Below, in pieces: positions 15,033 to 21,429 of a DNA stretch of 26,512 bases. A program made the translations under genes and the position numbers. This DNA is from a virus, in IMG/VR virus record IMGVR_UViG_3300040801_003416, positions 1-26,512 of that record; one strand, given 5' to 3'. Positions within the stretch are counted from its first letter, which is position 1. Every line of letters begins with the position of its first letter. Under the pieces are notes generated by a model. The model had not been told where the DNA came from, made no database searches, and saw nothing but the letters and a program-made list of their open reading frames with translations.

Positions 15033-15572
15033 TCAGCTCGTGGCGAGGGCGACCTGGGCGATCGCGGTGAATCGATGGATGGTGATCAGGCGGCCGAGGT
15101 CGGAGCCATCGGCCTCCACCGTCCCGACGGCGCTGCGCCAGTCGGTGCGGAGGCAGCCGCTCACGAGCCCCGTGGCGGCGGCTGCGGCGGTCTGGGTGAG
15201 GTTGCCGGGCCAGGTGAGGGCCTGGGCGAGGACGTCGCCGTCGAGCGCCGCGAGGGCGTGGACGGCTTGGCGCGCGTCGTGGTCGAGCAGCTTGAACGTC
15301 GTCAGGCTCCGGACGAGACGGATCTCGAGGTCGAGCGCGAGCAGCTGGAAGCTCCCAGTGATCGCGGGGCTCGCCTCGCTGCGCGTCGTTTCGACGAGGC
15401 GGACCTCGGCGCGGGGCGCAATCAGCGCGTCGCGCGAGAGCCCGGGGATGCTCCGGGCCGACGTCTCGCCGGGGAGGTAGTCGCCGCTCGTGATCGTGCG
15501 GACGGAGCCCGTGCCGTCCTCGATGACTTCGCGGATCGCGGTCAGGATCGCGGAGGTGGCGAGGTTGGCCAT
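15033..15572 (-). CDS. Probable tail terminator/connector, 179 aa
   Basis: A 179-residue protein starts at ATG 15572, four bases after the stop of the gpG-like gene, and ends seven bases before the tail tube start. It begins MANLATSAILTAIREVIEDG, an N-terminal helix, followed by a mixed alpha/beta region with LLALDLEIRLVRSLTTFKLL and a C-terminal strand-rich part. Between the gpG-like protein and the tail tube, phages normally encode the tail terminator, a hexameric ring that stops tube growth and joins the head; N-terminal helix followed by strands fits that fold. The assignment is by position and rough layout, not by motif. Confidence 0.65.
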   Translation of the reverse strand: MANLATSAILTAIREVIEDGTGSVRTITSGDYLPGETSARSIPGLSRDALIAPRAEVRLVETTRSEASPAITGSFQLLALDLEIRLVRSLTTFKLLDHDARQAVHALAALDGDVLAQALTWPGNLTQTAAAAATGLVSGCLRTDWRSAVGTVEADGSDLGRLITIHRFTAIAQVALATS

Positions 15573-15576
15573 GGGG

Positions 15577-16089
15577 TCACTTCTTGCCGTGCATCACGTA
15601 CTCGACGATCGCTTCGGCGGTGCCGTCGAACCAGCGCTTGGCGGCGCCGGTCGTGAACGCGGTCTCGCCGCTCTTGTCGATGGGGAGGAAGGCGCGACGC
15701 GGGATCGTCACGTTGCGCTTGCGGCCCGCGCGGCTCGTGCCGAACTGGTGCACCGGCCCGTACTGCTGCGGGGCGCCGCTGATACCGAAGGTGATTCGGT
15801 CCTTGCCGGCCACGATGGTGATCGACTGCCGCATTTCCCCGGTGTCGACGAGCGGCTTGCTCGACCCCTTGCGCCGACTGGCGACGGTGGAGGGCGCGAG
15901 GGCCTTCCACGCCTCGCCGAGTGGGCTCTTGCTCTGCCGGAACGAGGTCTGGATCACGCCGTCGAGCAGGGCCGCGCGGGTGCGCAGCACGGGCTCGAGG
16001 TTGCCCAGGCGCTCGATGACCGGGAGCGCCATGCGCTCGAGGCCCCCGACCGCGCCGTCGAGGTCGAGGCCGATCTTGACGCCGGCCAC
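15577..16089 (-). CDS. Mu gpG-like virion morphogenesis protein
   Basis: The 170-residue protein starts at a GTG (16089-16087) three bases after the upstream TAG. It shows the hallmarks of the phage virion morphogenesis family (Mu gpG, P2 gpS): a helix LLDGVIQTSFRQSKSPLGEA, then W..LAPSTVASRRKGSSKPL, VDTGEMRQSI, YGPVHQFGTS, and the conserved IPRRAFLPI near residues 137-145. These proteins act in tail completion and head-tail joining in the cytoplasm. Together with the gp36-like gene before it, it reproduces the Mu connector gene order. Confidence is high for the family. Confidence 0.88.
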   Translation of the reverse strand: MAGVKIGLDLDGAVGGLERMALPVIERLGNLEPVLRTRAALLDGVIQTSFRQSKSPLGEAWKALAPSTVASRRKGSSKPLVDTGEMRQSITIVAGKDRITFGISGAPQQYGPVHQFGTSRAGRKRNVTIPRRAFLPIDKSGETAFTTGAAKRWFDGTAEAIVEYVMHGKK

Positions 16090-16092
16090 GGG

Positions 16093-16548
16093 CTACCGGA
16101 CGTCGGCGAGGTTCTTGAAGATCGGCGGCCGTCCGCTGGTGGAGGTCGTCGATCGGTTGGTCGATTTGATGCCCCCAACCCCATCGGCGCTGCTCGGCGA
16201 GAGGTTCGGGATCGGCACGTCGCCGACCCGCACGCCCTCGAGCAGATCCGCGAGGATCGTCTGCGTCGCCTCGGGCACCGCGAGTCCCTTGCGCCCGAAG
16301 GCGAAAGAGATCAGCGCGGCGAGCGCCACGATGGTGACGCCGTCCTCGGTCGTGGTCTCGCCGGGCGTGTAGCCCGCGTTCTCCATGGCCGCGCGCGCCC
16401 GAATGGAGGCGAGCTGCGCGGCCCGATCGAAGAGGGTGGACGAGTAGCCGGTGCCGTCCTCGGCGTCGGTATCGTCGAACAGGACCAGCCGCGTGCGCCC
16501 GTCAACGAGCGCGTCGAAGTCGTCGGTGTCGAGGTACGTGGTGGGCAT
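16093..16548 (-). CDS. Mu gp36-like protein (DUF1320)
   Basis: The 151-residue product starts at ATG 16548 (MPTTYLDTDDFDALVDGRT), the usual opening of Mu gp36/DUF1320 proteins, which are small head-tail connector components with an N-terminal strand and a helical body. The segment FDRAAQLASIRARAAMENAG and the mention of paired helices around AALISFAFGRKGL fit that family. The tail from residue 118 is Ser/Thr/Gly-rich. A GTG eight codons upstream is inside the terminator stem and is rejected as start. The start codon lies only two bases after the terminator's U-rich tail and lacks a visible ribosome site, which is odd and is noted separately. Confidence 0.78.
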   Translation of the reverse strand: MPTTYLDTDDFDALVDGRTRLVLFDDTDAEDGTGYSSTLFDRAAQLASIRARAAMENAGYTPGETTTEDGVTIVALAALISFAFGRKGLAVPEATQTILADLLEGVRVGDVPIPNLSPSSADGVGGIKSTNRSTTSTSGRPPIFKNLADVR

Positions 16549-16550
16549 GT

Positions 16551-16589
16551 GAAAATAGCGGGGGCAGGCCACCGAAGCGGCCCGCCCCC
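16551..16589 (-). terminator. Intrinsic terminator with UUCG tetraloop
   Basis: On the minus strand a 13-pair stem (GGGGGCGGGCCGC with GUGGCCUGCCCCC, two of the pairs G-U) closes on a UUCG tetraloop and is followed by GCTATTTTC. UUCG loops and a U-containing tail are usual for strong rho-independent terminators, though four T residues is a short tract. It divides the head genes from the connector/tail genes and lies immediately upstream of the gp36-like start codon. Confidence 0.72.
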
Positions 16590-16635
16590 TGGGGTGTCCG
16601 GGGTCACGACGGAACCCAGACAGATGGTGAGCGAG

Positions 16636-17100
16636 TCAGCCCTTCGAGCCGCGCCGGCTCTTGCCAGCCGAGGCCGAGGCGGTGGCCTGGGCGACGGCGA
16701 GAGCGCGCTTCTCTTCGAGCGTCAGGGGCGGATCGAGATCGTCCTCGACGACCTCGAGCGACCGGAGCGGGGGGATGTCAGCGCGCCAGATCGTGCGGTA
16801 GGACCGCGCGAGGCTCATCGGCGAGCTCTCGGGCGTGTTGTCCTTGCACCACTCGGCGTGCTCCTGTTCGAAGTGGGTCTGCGCGGCGGCGATCTTCTGC
16901 TCGTCGGCGACCATGTCCTTGAGCATGGGGACCATGCTCTGCGGGACGAGGATCTCAGCGGGCGCACCGCTGCGAATGTTGTAGCCCGCGATCTGTAGGC
17001 GGGCGGGTCGAACCTCGAGCCGCACACGCGACCGACGCTCGTGAGCGTAGCGGTCGCGCGGCGACTCGTTGAAGTTCTGCACCATCTGGGGTTCCGTCAT
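16636..17100 (-). CDS. Hypothetical protein after capsid gene, 154 aa
   Basis: A 154-residue protein starts at ATG 17100 with a good purine-rich ribosome site (AGGAGAGAAGGA) just upstream. It is charged: an N-terminal Arg-rich region (DRYAHERRSRVRLEVRPARL), a middle helix (VPMLKDMVADEQKIAAAQTH), and a basic Ala/Ser tail ending in KSRRGSKG. Genes placed between the major capsid gene and the connector genes are usually virion or assembly proteins of unknown role. No family recognised. It is the last gene before the terminator. Confidence 0.68.
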   Translation of the reverse strand: MTEPQMVQNFNESPRDRYAHERRSRVRLEVRPARLQIAGYNIRSGAPAEILVPQSMVPMLKDMVADEQKIAAAQTHFEQEHAEWCKDNTPESSPMSLARSYRTIWRADIPPLRSLEVVEDDLDPPLTLEEKRALAVAQATASASAGKSRRGSKG

Positions 17101-17124
17101 GATTCCTTCTCTCCTCTATTCAGC

Positions 17125-18066
17125 TCAGCTGATCTTGCCGTAGGCCGCCTGCCAGTGGCCGGGGCCGTGGGCGATGTCGCCGAAGATCACCCACTCGAGC
17201 TGCGCGAGCTTGCGCACGACGTAGTCGTCGGCCTCGTCGGGGTGGCTCTCCTGCATCGGGGCGCCGTGGCCGAGCACCCAGGGGCGCACGCCGGGCTTGG
17301 TGAGGTCCATCAGGGCCCAATCACCGGAGGTGATCTTGGGGGTGACGACGACGGTGGTGTCGCCCTGGTAGACGTTCGTGATGGAGGTAACGCCGATGCG
17401 GGTACCGGTGTCGATGTCGCCGGCGTTGTCGACGCTCACCGGGCGCTCGGCGCCGGTGATCTCCTTGGCCACGCGCTCCTCGTCGGGATGGACGAAGAGG
17501 TGCGAGGCGGTCATGTCGAGGTCTTCGCCCGACTCGGTCGTGTAGGACCGCATCGCCGCCTTGCCAGCGTTGTAGCTGGAGTGGCTGAGCGCGTCGGTCG
17601 TCTTGTTGCTCTGCGTCGCGCCGCCCGACCCGTTGGGGTGAGCGGTGCTGAACAGAGCCACGCCGTCCGGGCCGGTGACGGTGTTGGCCGTCAGCTTGGT
17701 CCAGACCTTCGAGTTGACGATCGAGGCGCCGCGCATCGCGAACTTCTGCAGCGCCGAGGCGATGCGTCCGGTGGCGTCGTTCTGCACCTTGATGCGGTCG
17801 AGCCTGAGCGCGGCGTAGACCTCTTCGAGGTCGTAGCTCGCGCCGTAGGCACGCAGACCGTCGAAGGCACGATCCTGCCCCGGCTTCATGGTCCGGGCCT
17901 GGGCGATGTCTTCGGTGTAGCCGACGTTCAGCTTCGTGGCGTTGATGTTCCCGACGTCTTCGGTGAACATCTGCCACGAGCCCGCGGTGATGTCGATGGC
18001 CTCGAGAGTGTCGAGATAGGCGGTGTTCGCAGCCGCCAGCTTGTCCTGAAAATCAGTGATGCTCAT
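17125..18066 (-). CDS. Mu gpT-like major capsid protein
   Basis: This 313-residue protein is the major head subunit. Its order matches Mu gpT: an N-terminal helical region MSITDFQDKLAAANTAYLDT, a strand region with YGASYDLEEVYAALRLDRIK, ALFSTAHPN (a highly conserved element in gpT proteins, residues about 137-145), a long middle with HLFVHPDEERVAKEI, and a C-terminal part with DWALMDLTKPGVRPW. The family has the HK97 fold and builds the icosahedral shell in the cytoplasm. ATG 18066 has a ribosome site AAGGGAG about ten bases upstream. It follows protease, scaffold and decoration genes as in other Mu-like heads. Confidence 0.9.
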   Translation of the reverse strand: MSITDFQDKLAAANTAYLDTLEAIDITAGSWQMFTEDVGNINATKLNVGYTEDIAQARTMKPGQDRAFDGLRAYGASYDLEEVYAALRLDRIKVQNDATGRIASALQKFAMRGASIVNSKVWTKLTANTVTGPDGVALFSTAHPNGSGGATQSNKTTDALSHSSYNAGKAAMRSYTTESGEDLDMTASHLFVHPDEERVAKEITGAERPVSVDNAGDIDTGTRIGVTSITNVYQGDTTVVVTPKITSGDWALMDLTKPGVRPWVLGHGAPMQESHPDEADDYVVRKLAQLEWVIFGDIAHGPGHWQAAYGKIS

Positions 18067-18081
18067 GGTTCATTGCTCCCT

Positions 18082-18507
18082 TCAGGCGTCCACGTCAGCG
18101 AAGACGCCGATGAGCACGAGGGCGTCGCCGTCCTCGAAGCCGACCAGGGTCCCGACCTTGACGTCGTTGGTGGCGGCCGCGGCATCGGTGACGGTGTTGT
18201 CATCCGAGACCACGACGTTCTTCCCGACGTCCGCCTGGGTGAGCGCCGAGTGGTTGAGCTTTTCGATGTGCCCGCGCTGGATGACGACGGTCTTGTCGCC
18301 GTCCGAGCCGGACGAGTTGTCGACCTTCTCGGCGACGATGCCGAGGAGGGCCAGGCCGGAGGCGTCGGTGGCCGCGACGGCGTCGCCGCCAGCGTCACCG
18401 AGCGCGATCGCGCCCTGGTAGAGAGTGGTGGACGCAGCCACGCGCATGTCGACCCCGATCGGGGTCCCATACACCGTGCGCGCCTTGTCTGCGGTGAGTG
18501 CAGCCAT
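18082..18507 (-). CDS. Capsid decoration/cement-type protein, 141 aa
   Basis: A 141-residue, Ala/Val/Asp-rich protein of predicted beta structure lies between scaffold and major capsid genes, where head-stabilising (decoration or cement) proteins are usually encoded. Typical features are VAASTTLYQGAIALGDAGGD, GLALLGIVAEKVDN and VGTLVGFEDGDALVLIGVF, the last resembling the C-terminus of small trimeric cement proteins. The ATG at 18507 has an AAAGGA site about ten bases upstream. No charged helix, signal or membrane segment. Confidence is fair for the role and good for the gene. Confidence 0.75.
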   Translation of the reverse strand: MAALTADKARTVYGTPIGVDMRVAASTTLYQGAIALGDAGGDAVAATDASGLALLGIVAEKVDNSSGSDGDKTVVIQRGHIEKLNHSALTQADVGKNVVVSDDNTVTDAAAATNDVKVGTLVGFEDGDALVLIGVFADVDA

Positions 18508-18534
18508 GGTTCGTGTGTTCCTTTCGGGGTGGGG

Positions 18535-19464
18535 TTAGTTGGCCGCGACCCGCGAGGAGCGAGCCTTGGCGATGGCGTTGGAGAGCGCGTCCGAGTGCGA
18601 CTTGCCGCACGCGACCTGCGCGTCGTAGAAGTGCCGCTCACGGCTGCTCAGCGCGGCGAGCTGCTCGCGCTTGCTGCCCTTCGGGCTGCGGTCGCCGCCG
18701 GGCTTGGCGGGGGTGTGCCGCCGCTTGAGCGGGACGCCGGGCGGCGGGGCAACTTCCTTGGCCGTGGCCAGGGTGTCGTCGAAGAGCTCGCGATCGGAGC
18801 GCCCGAGCTTGAGCAGGGTCTCGCGGCGCTCCTCGCGGATGGCGCCGCACTCGATCGCGGCGTCGACCTGCTTGGCAAGGTCGGCGTCCCGCGCCTCGTC
18901 GATCCGGGCCTGCAGCTCGTTCGCGCGCTCGGACTCCCTTGAGAGGCTCGACCGAAGCGATTCGATGATCGTGTCCCTGGATTCGATCTTGCGGCCGAGC
19001 TCGCTCATAGCCTCGTCGCTCGCCTCGTCGCCGTCCTGGGGCGCGCCCTGGAACTTCGCGGCGAGGTCGGCGGCGTTCTCGGCCAGCCACGCCTCGACGG
19101 CGATCACGTCGGCGGTGCCGCCACCGGCCACGATCTCGGCCACGATGGCCTCCGCGCCGGGTCCGTAGGCCATGCCGTCCATGGCTTCGACCGTCTCGGC
19201 ACCGGGCTCGTCGCCCGCCTCGATGGTCTCGCCCTCGGGCTCGGCGGACGCAGCGACCTTCTCGTCGTCGTCCTTGCCCATGGCGGGCGGCTCGTCGCCG
19301 CCCTCGGCCGGGGGCTCGCCCTCGGACTCGGAGCCCTCGTCGGACTCGCCTTCGATGGCCTTCATCTTCTGATGCTCGGCGTCGAGCAGCGCCTTGAGCT
19401 GCTCGTAGTCGGCACCCTCGGGCAGCTCTTCGCTGACCTTCTCAAGTAGTTCCTTCGCGTCCAT
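18535..19464 (-). CDS. Nested in-frame scaffold protein (gpZ-like)
   Basis: In frame with the protease gene, an ATG at 19464 opens MDAKELLEKVSEELPEGADY and gives a 309-residue scaffold. It is preceded by AAAGGAG with a seven-base spacer, one of the best ribosome sites in the window, which argues for separate translation. The product has an acidic Glu/Asp/Ala-rich region (about residues 36-110), an Ala-rich region, a coiled coil containing LSRESERANELQARIDEARD and a basic C-terminus, the usual layout of scaffolds that bind the capsid protein through their C-terminal end. In Mu, gpZ is produced from inside gene I in the same way. Confidence 0.78.
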   Translation of the reverse strand: MDAKELLEKVSEELPEGADYEQLKALLDAEHQKMKAIEGESDEGSESEGEPPAEGGDEPPAMGKDDDEKVAASAEPEGETIEAGDEPGAETVEAMDGMAYGPGAEAIVAEIVAGGGTADVIAVEAWLAENAADLAAKFQGAPQDGDEASDEAMSELGRKIESRDTIIESLRSSLSRESERANELQARIDEARDADLAKQVDAAIECGAIREERRETLLKLGRSDRELFDDTLATAKEVAPPPGVPLKRRHTPAKPGGDRSPKGSKREQLAALSSRERHFYDAQVACGKSHSDALSNAIAKARSSRVAAN

Positions 19465-20058
19465 GGCGAGGCTCCTTTCGGTGTTGGTCCCGCCATGAGC
19501 GGGGGTGTTCTTGCGGCGACGGTCACGACCCGCGGCGAGCGGGCGCATGCCGTCGATGAATGCGCTGAGGACCAGGCCGACCTCGTAGAGCTCGGCGCCC
19601 ACGGGCTCGCCGGTCTTCTCGTCGATGCCCTCGAAGGTCACGACGACCGAGCAGTGCCGCTGCTCGCCGCTGTTGACCTGCCCGGCGGCGCGCTCGGTGA
19701 ACTCCATCTCGGCGAAGAGGCCGAGCCGGCCCTCGTCGTCGGTGCCGAGCTTGAGCGCGTGGATCCAGCCGGCCGCGCCCATGTAGGAAGCGGTCTCGCT
19801 GTCGGGGTGTCCGTAGGTGAGCGGGAGCGGATCGGTGCGGCGCTCGAAGTTGGCGATGATCTGGTCGAAGACCTCGCGGGTGAACTCGAACTCACCGGCG
19901 CCGTGGCCGAGCCACTCGCCTTCGTAAGCGACTTGATTCCAGACGCGGCGGCTGCCGTCGGCGAGCTTGCGCTTGGCGGTGGTGCCGATGGCGCTGCGGA
20001 CGGAGAGCCGCCGCACCGTCGCCAGGTCGGCTTCAGTGGCGAAGAGATGGATGGCCAT
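18535..20058 (-). CDS. Mu gpI-like prohead protease with fused scaffold
   Basis: The 507-residue protein has an N-terminal protease domain (about 1-178) and a C-terminal scaffold domain. The first part matches the phage I-like protease family (Mu gpI): VAYEGEWLGHGAGEFEFT, then LTYGHPDSETASYMGAAGWI with His84, and EQRHCSVVV with Ser137, the likely catalytic His and Ser. Such proteases remove scaffold and trim capsid proteins during head maturation. Residues 199-507 are acidic then coiled coil (around 350-400), as in scaffolds. A strong internal start makes the scaffold alone (next entry), as in Mu I/Z. ATG 20058 follows the previous stop by three bases. Confidence 0.87.
   Translation of the reverse strand: MAIHLFATEADLATVRRLSVRSAIGTTAKRKLADGSRRVWNQVAYEGEWLGHGAGEFEFTREVFDQIIANFERRTDPLPLTYGHPDSETASYMGAAGWIHALKLGTDDEGRLGLFAEMEFTERAAGQVNSGEQRHCSVVVTFEGIDEKTGEPVGAELYEVGLVLSAFIDGMRPLAAGRDRRRKNTPAHGGTNTERSLAMDAKELLEKVSEELPEGADYEQLKALLDAEHQKMKAIEGESDEGSESEGEPPAEGGDEPPAMGKDDDEKVAASAEPEGETIEAGDEPGAETVEAMDGMAYGPGAEAIVAEIVAGGGTADVIAVEAWLAENAADLAAKFQGAPQDGDEASDEAMSELGRKIESRDTIIESLRSSLSRESERANELQARIDEARDADLAKQVDAAIECGAIREERRETLLKLGRSDRELFDDTLATAKEVAPPPGVPLKRRHTPAKPGGDRSPKGSKREQLAALSSRERHFYDAQVACGKSHSDALSNAIAKARSSRVAAN
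19472..19478 (-). promoter_or_regulatory. Ribosome site deciding the internal scaffold start
   Basis: The minus strand reads AAAGGAG followed by seven bases and ATG 19464, inside the protease gene. The strength and spacing of this site are the main evidence that the scaffold is translated on its own as well as fused to the protease. Confidence 0.75.
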
Positions 20059-20061
20059 GGG

Positions 20062-20460
20062 TCAGCCCTTGTCGTCGGCCTTCGGCGTCTTCGGCGCGCG
20101 CCTCGGCTTGTCGGCCTTCGGCTCGCTCTTGGCGGGCTCGGGCAGCGTGGCGCTAGCCGCACCCTTGACCGCCGCCTCGGCGAAGCGTCCTGCGGCGTCC
20201 GCGAACGCCTTCTTGCAGGCGTCGGCGATGGCCGCCTTGCTCTCGCTCGCGCACTTCTGGAACGCGAGCGCGGCCTTCTCGAGGCGGGCCTGCGTCGACT
20301 CGTCGGGAACCGCGCCGTCCCTCAGTTCGAGGGAGCCGTCCGGGAGAAAGCGACCCTTGGCAACGCGGCGACCGTCCCCGCCGCGGTGGAGGAGGAAGAC
20401 GCAGCCGTCGCGGTCGGTCCGCTCGTAGCGTCGAAAGGCAATGTCGAGTGTGGTGCTCAT
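20062..20460 (-). CDS. Hypothetical protein before protease, 132 aa
   Basis: A 132-residue protein starts at ATG 20460. Residues 1-55 look folded and beta-rich (MSTTLDIAFRRYERTDRDGC, then VFLLHRGGDG), residues 58-100 form an Ala/Lys/Glu helix with two cysteines, and residues 105-132 are a low-complexity Lys/Pro/Ala tail like a flexible nucleic-acid or scaffold-binding extension. It sits between the minor head protein and the protease, where Mu-like heads may carry small assembly genes. I do not recognise it. No strong ribosome site is visible. Confidence 0.65.
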   Translation of the reverse strand: MSTTLDIAFRRYERTDRDGCVFLLHRGGDGRRVAKGRFLPDGSLELRDGAVPDESTQARLEKAALAFQKCASESKAAIADACKKAFADAAGRFAEAAVKGAASATLPEPAKSEPKADKPRRAPKTPKADDKG

Positions 20461-20481
20461 GGGGGTCTCACGTCCGCGCGG

Positions 20482-20500
20482 CCGGCTTCGGCGGAGCCGG
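20482..20500 (-). other. GC-rich hairpin in the 73-base gap after minor head gene
   Basis: A perfect six-pair inverted repeat (CCGGCT / AGCCGG, loop of seven) lies in the gap between the gpF-like gene and the 132-aa gene. There is no U run. It could be a processing or attenuation structure. Nothing else is recognisable in the gap. Confidence 0.4.
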
Positions 20501-20533
20501 TGGCTCGCTCGCGGTTTCGGCTGGGGGTTGCGG

Positions 20534-21379
20534 TCAGGCCCGTGCGGCCTCGTCCTCGATGGCCTCGCCGGGCGCCCCGCTGAATCCGCGGGTGATGGCG
20601 CCCTCGGCGTCGATGGGGCGGCTGAGCGCCGCGCCGTCGATGGCCTCGGTGACGATGCAGACGCACCGGCAGTTGTAGGAGTTCGGCGGGTAGACCCGCG
20701 AAAGCTCGGGGTCGCCGTGCCGCCACTGCTTGCCGTCGAGCGCGGCGTGGCTGGCGCGGACCCGGTTGTCACCGGCGGTGACGTACTCGTAGACGATCGA
20801 GTCGTTGCCCTCGGTCGCGCGGCGCTGCTGCTCGAAGCGGCCCGCGTTGTAGCTGGTGCCCGTCGCCGTGCGGTACACCATCTCGAGGTACCGGCGAACG
20901 CCACCGGGGTAGCCTTCGCCTCGGGTGACGTCGGTCAGCTCGGTGATGAAGTCGCGAAGGCCCGTGCCGTCGCCCTTCATGGCCTCACGGATGCGGCCGA
21001 AGGCGCGCTCGATGATCGCGTCCGCGATGGCGCGGCGCATGGTGAACGCCCGGAAGCGCTCGGCGTCGAGGAGTGCGTCGAAGTCCTCGGGGCTCACGAG
21101 GTCGCGGCTCACGAAGAACTCGATCGCCTCGGTGAAGTCGAGATTGAGGAAGGTCGGCGGGGGCGCCCGGTCCAGCGACCGCTCGGCGCGGCCGAGCTCG
21201 ATGTCGTTGACGAAGAGCTGGCCGGCGAGGTGCGTCTTGGTATTCGCGCTCCAGAGGGAGCCGAGTAGCCCGTCGTCGCTTTCGATGGCGGCACGGACGC
21301 GGCTGAGCGCGCTCTCGGCCTCGGTCTCGGTGGTGACCGGCGCGAGCGCCGTCATCATGGCCGCGATGTGCGGCTGCAT
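20534..21379 (-). CDS. Mu gpF-like minor head protein, fused by frameshift to portal
   Basis: From ATG 21379 the frame encodes 281 residues. Residues about 70-260 match the phage Mu F-like/SPP1 gp7 head morphogenesis family, with YRTATGTSYNAGRFEQQRRA and the signature DNRVRASHAALDGKQW followed by YPPNSYNCRCVC near the end. Such proteins are minor capsid components associated with the portal. The first 70 residues, and a further 54 codons open upstream without any start codon, look instead like the C-terminal domain of the DUF935 portal (LRGALEAAELMQPHIAAMMT and onward). The natural product is therefore probably a portal-gpF fusion of 782 residues made by a -1 shift; ATG 21379 may or may not be used alone. 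Confidence 0.82.
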   Translation of the reverse strand: MQPHIAAMMTALAPVTTETEAESALSRVRAAIESDDGLLGSLWSANTKTHLAGQLFVNDIELGRAERSLDRAPPPTFLNLDFTEAIEFFVSRDLVSPEDFDALLDAERFRAFTMRRAIADAIIERAFGRIREAMKGDGTGLRDFITELTDVTRGEGYPGGVRRYLEMVYRTATGTSYNAGRFEQQRRATEGNDSIVYEYVTAGDNRVRASHAALDGKQWRHGDPELSRVYPPNSYNCRCVCIVTEAIDGAALSRPIDAEGAITRGFSGAPGEAIEDEAARA

Positions 21380-21429
21380 GAGCTCGGCGGCTTCGAGGGC
21401 GCCGCGTAGCGCGGTCTCTCGGGGTCGGC

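Noticed and set aside
17041-18942. Long plus-strand open frame opposite the capsid and scaffold genes
   Set aside because: It mirrors GC-rich codon bias of the minus-strand genes; composition (Val/Gly/Arg/Asp, no domain) is that of an antisense shadow, and the minus strand here has recognised genes.
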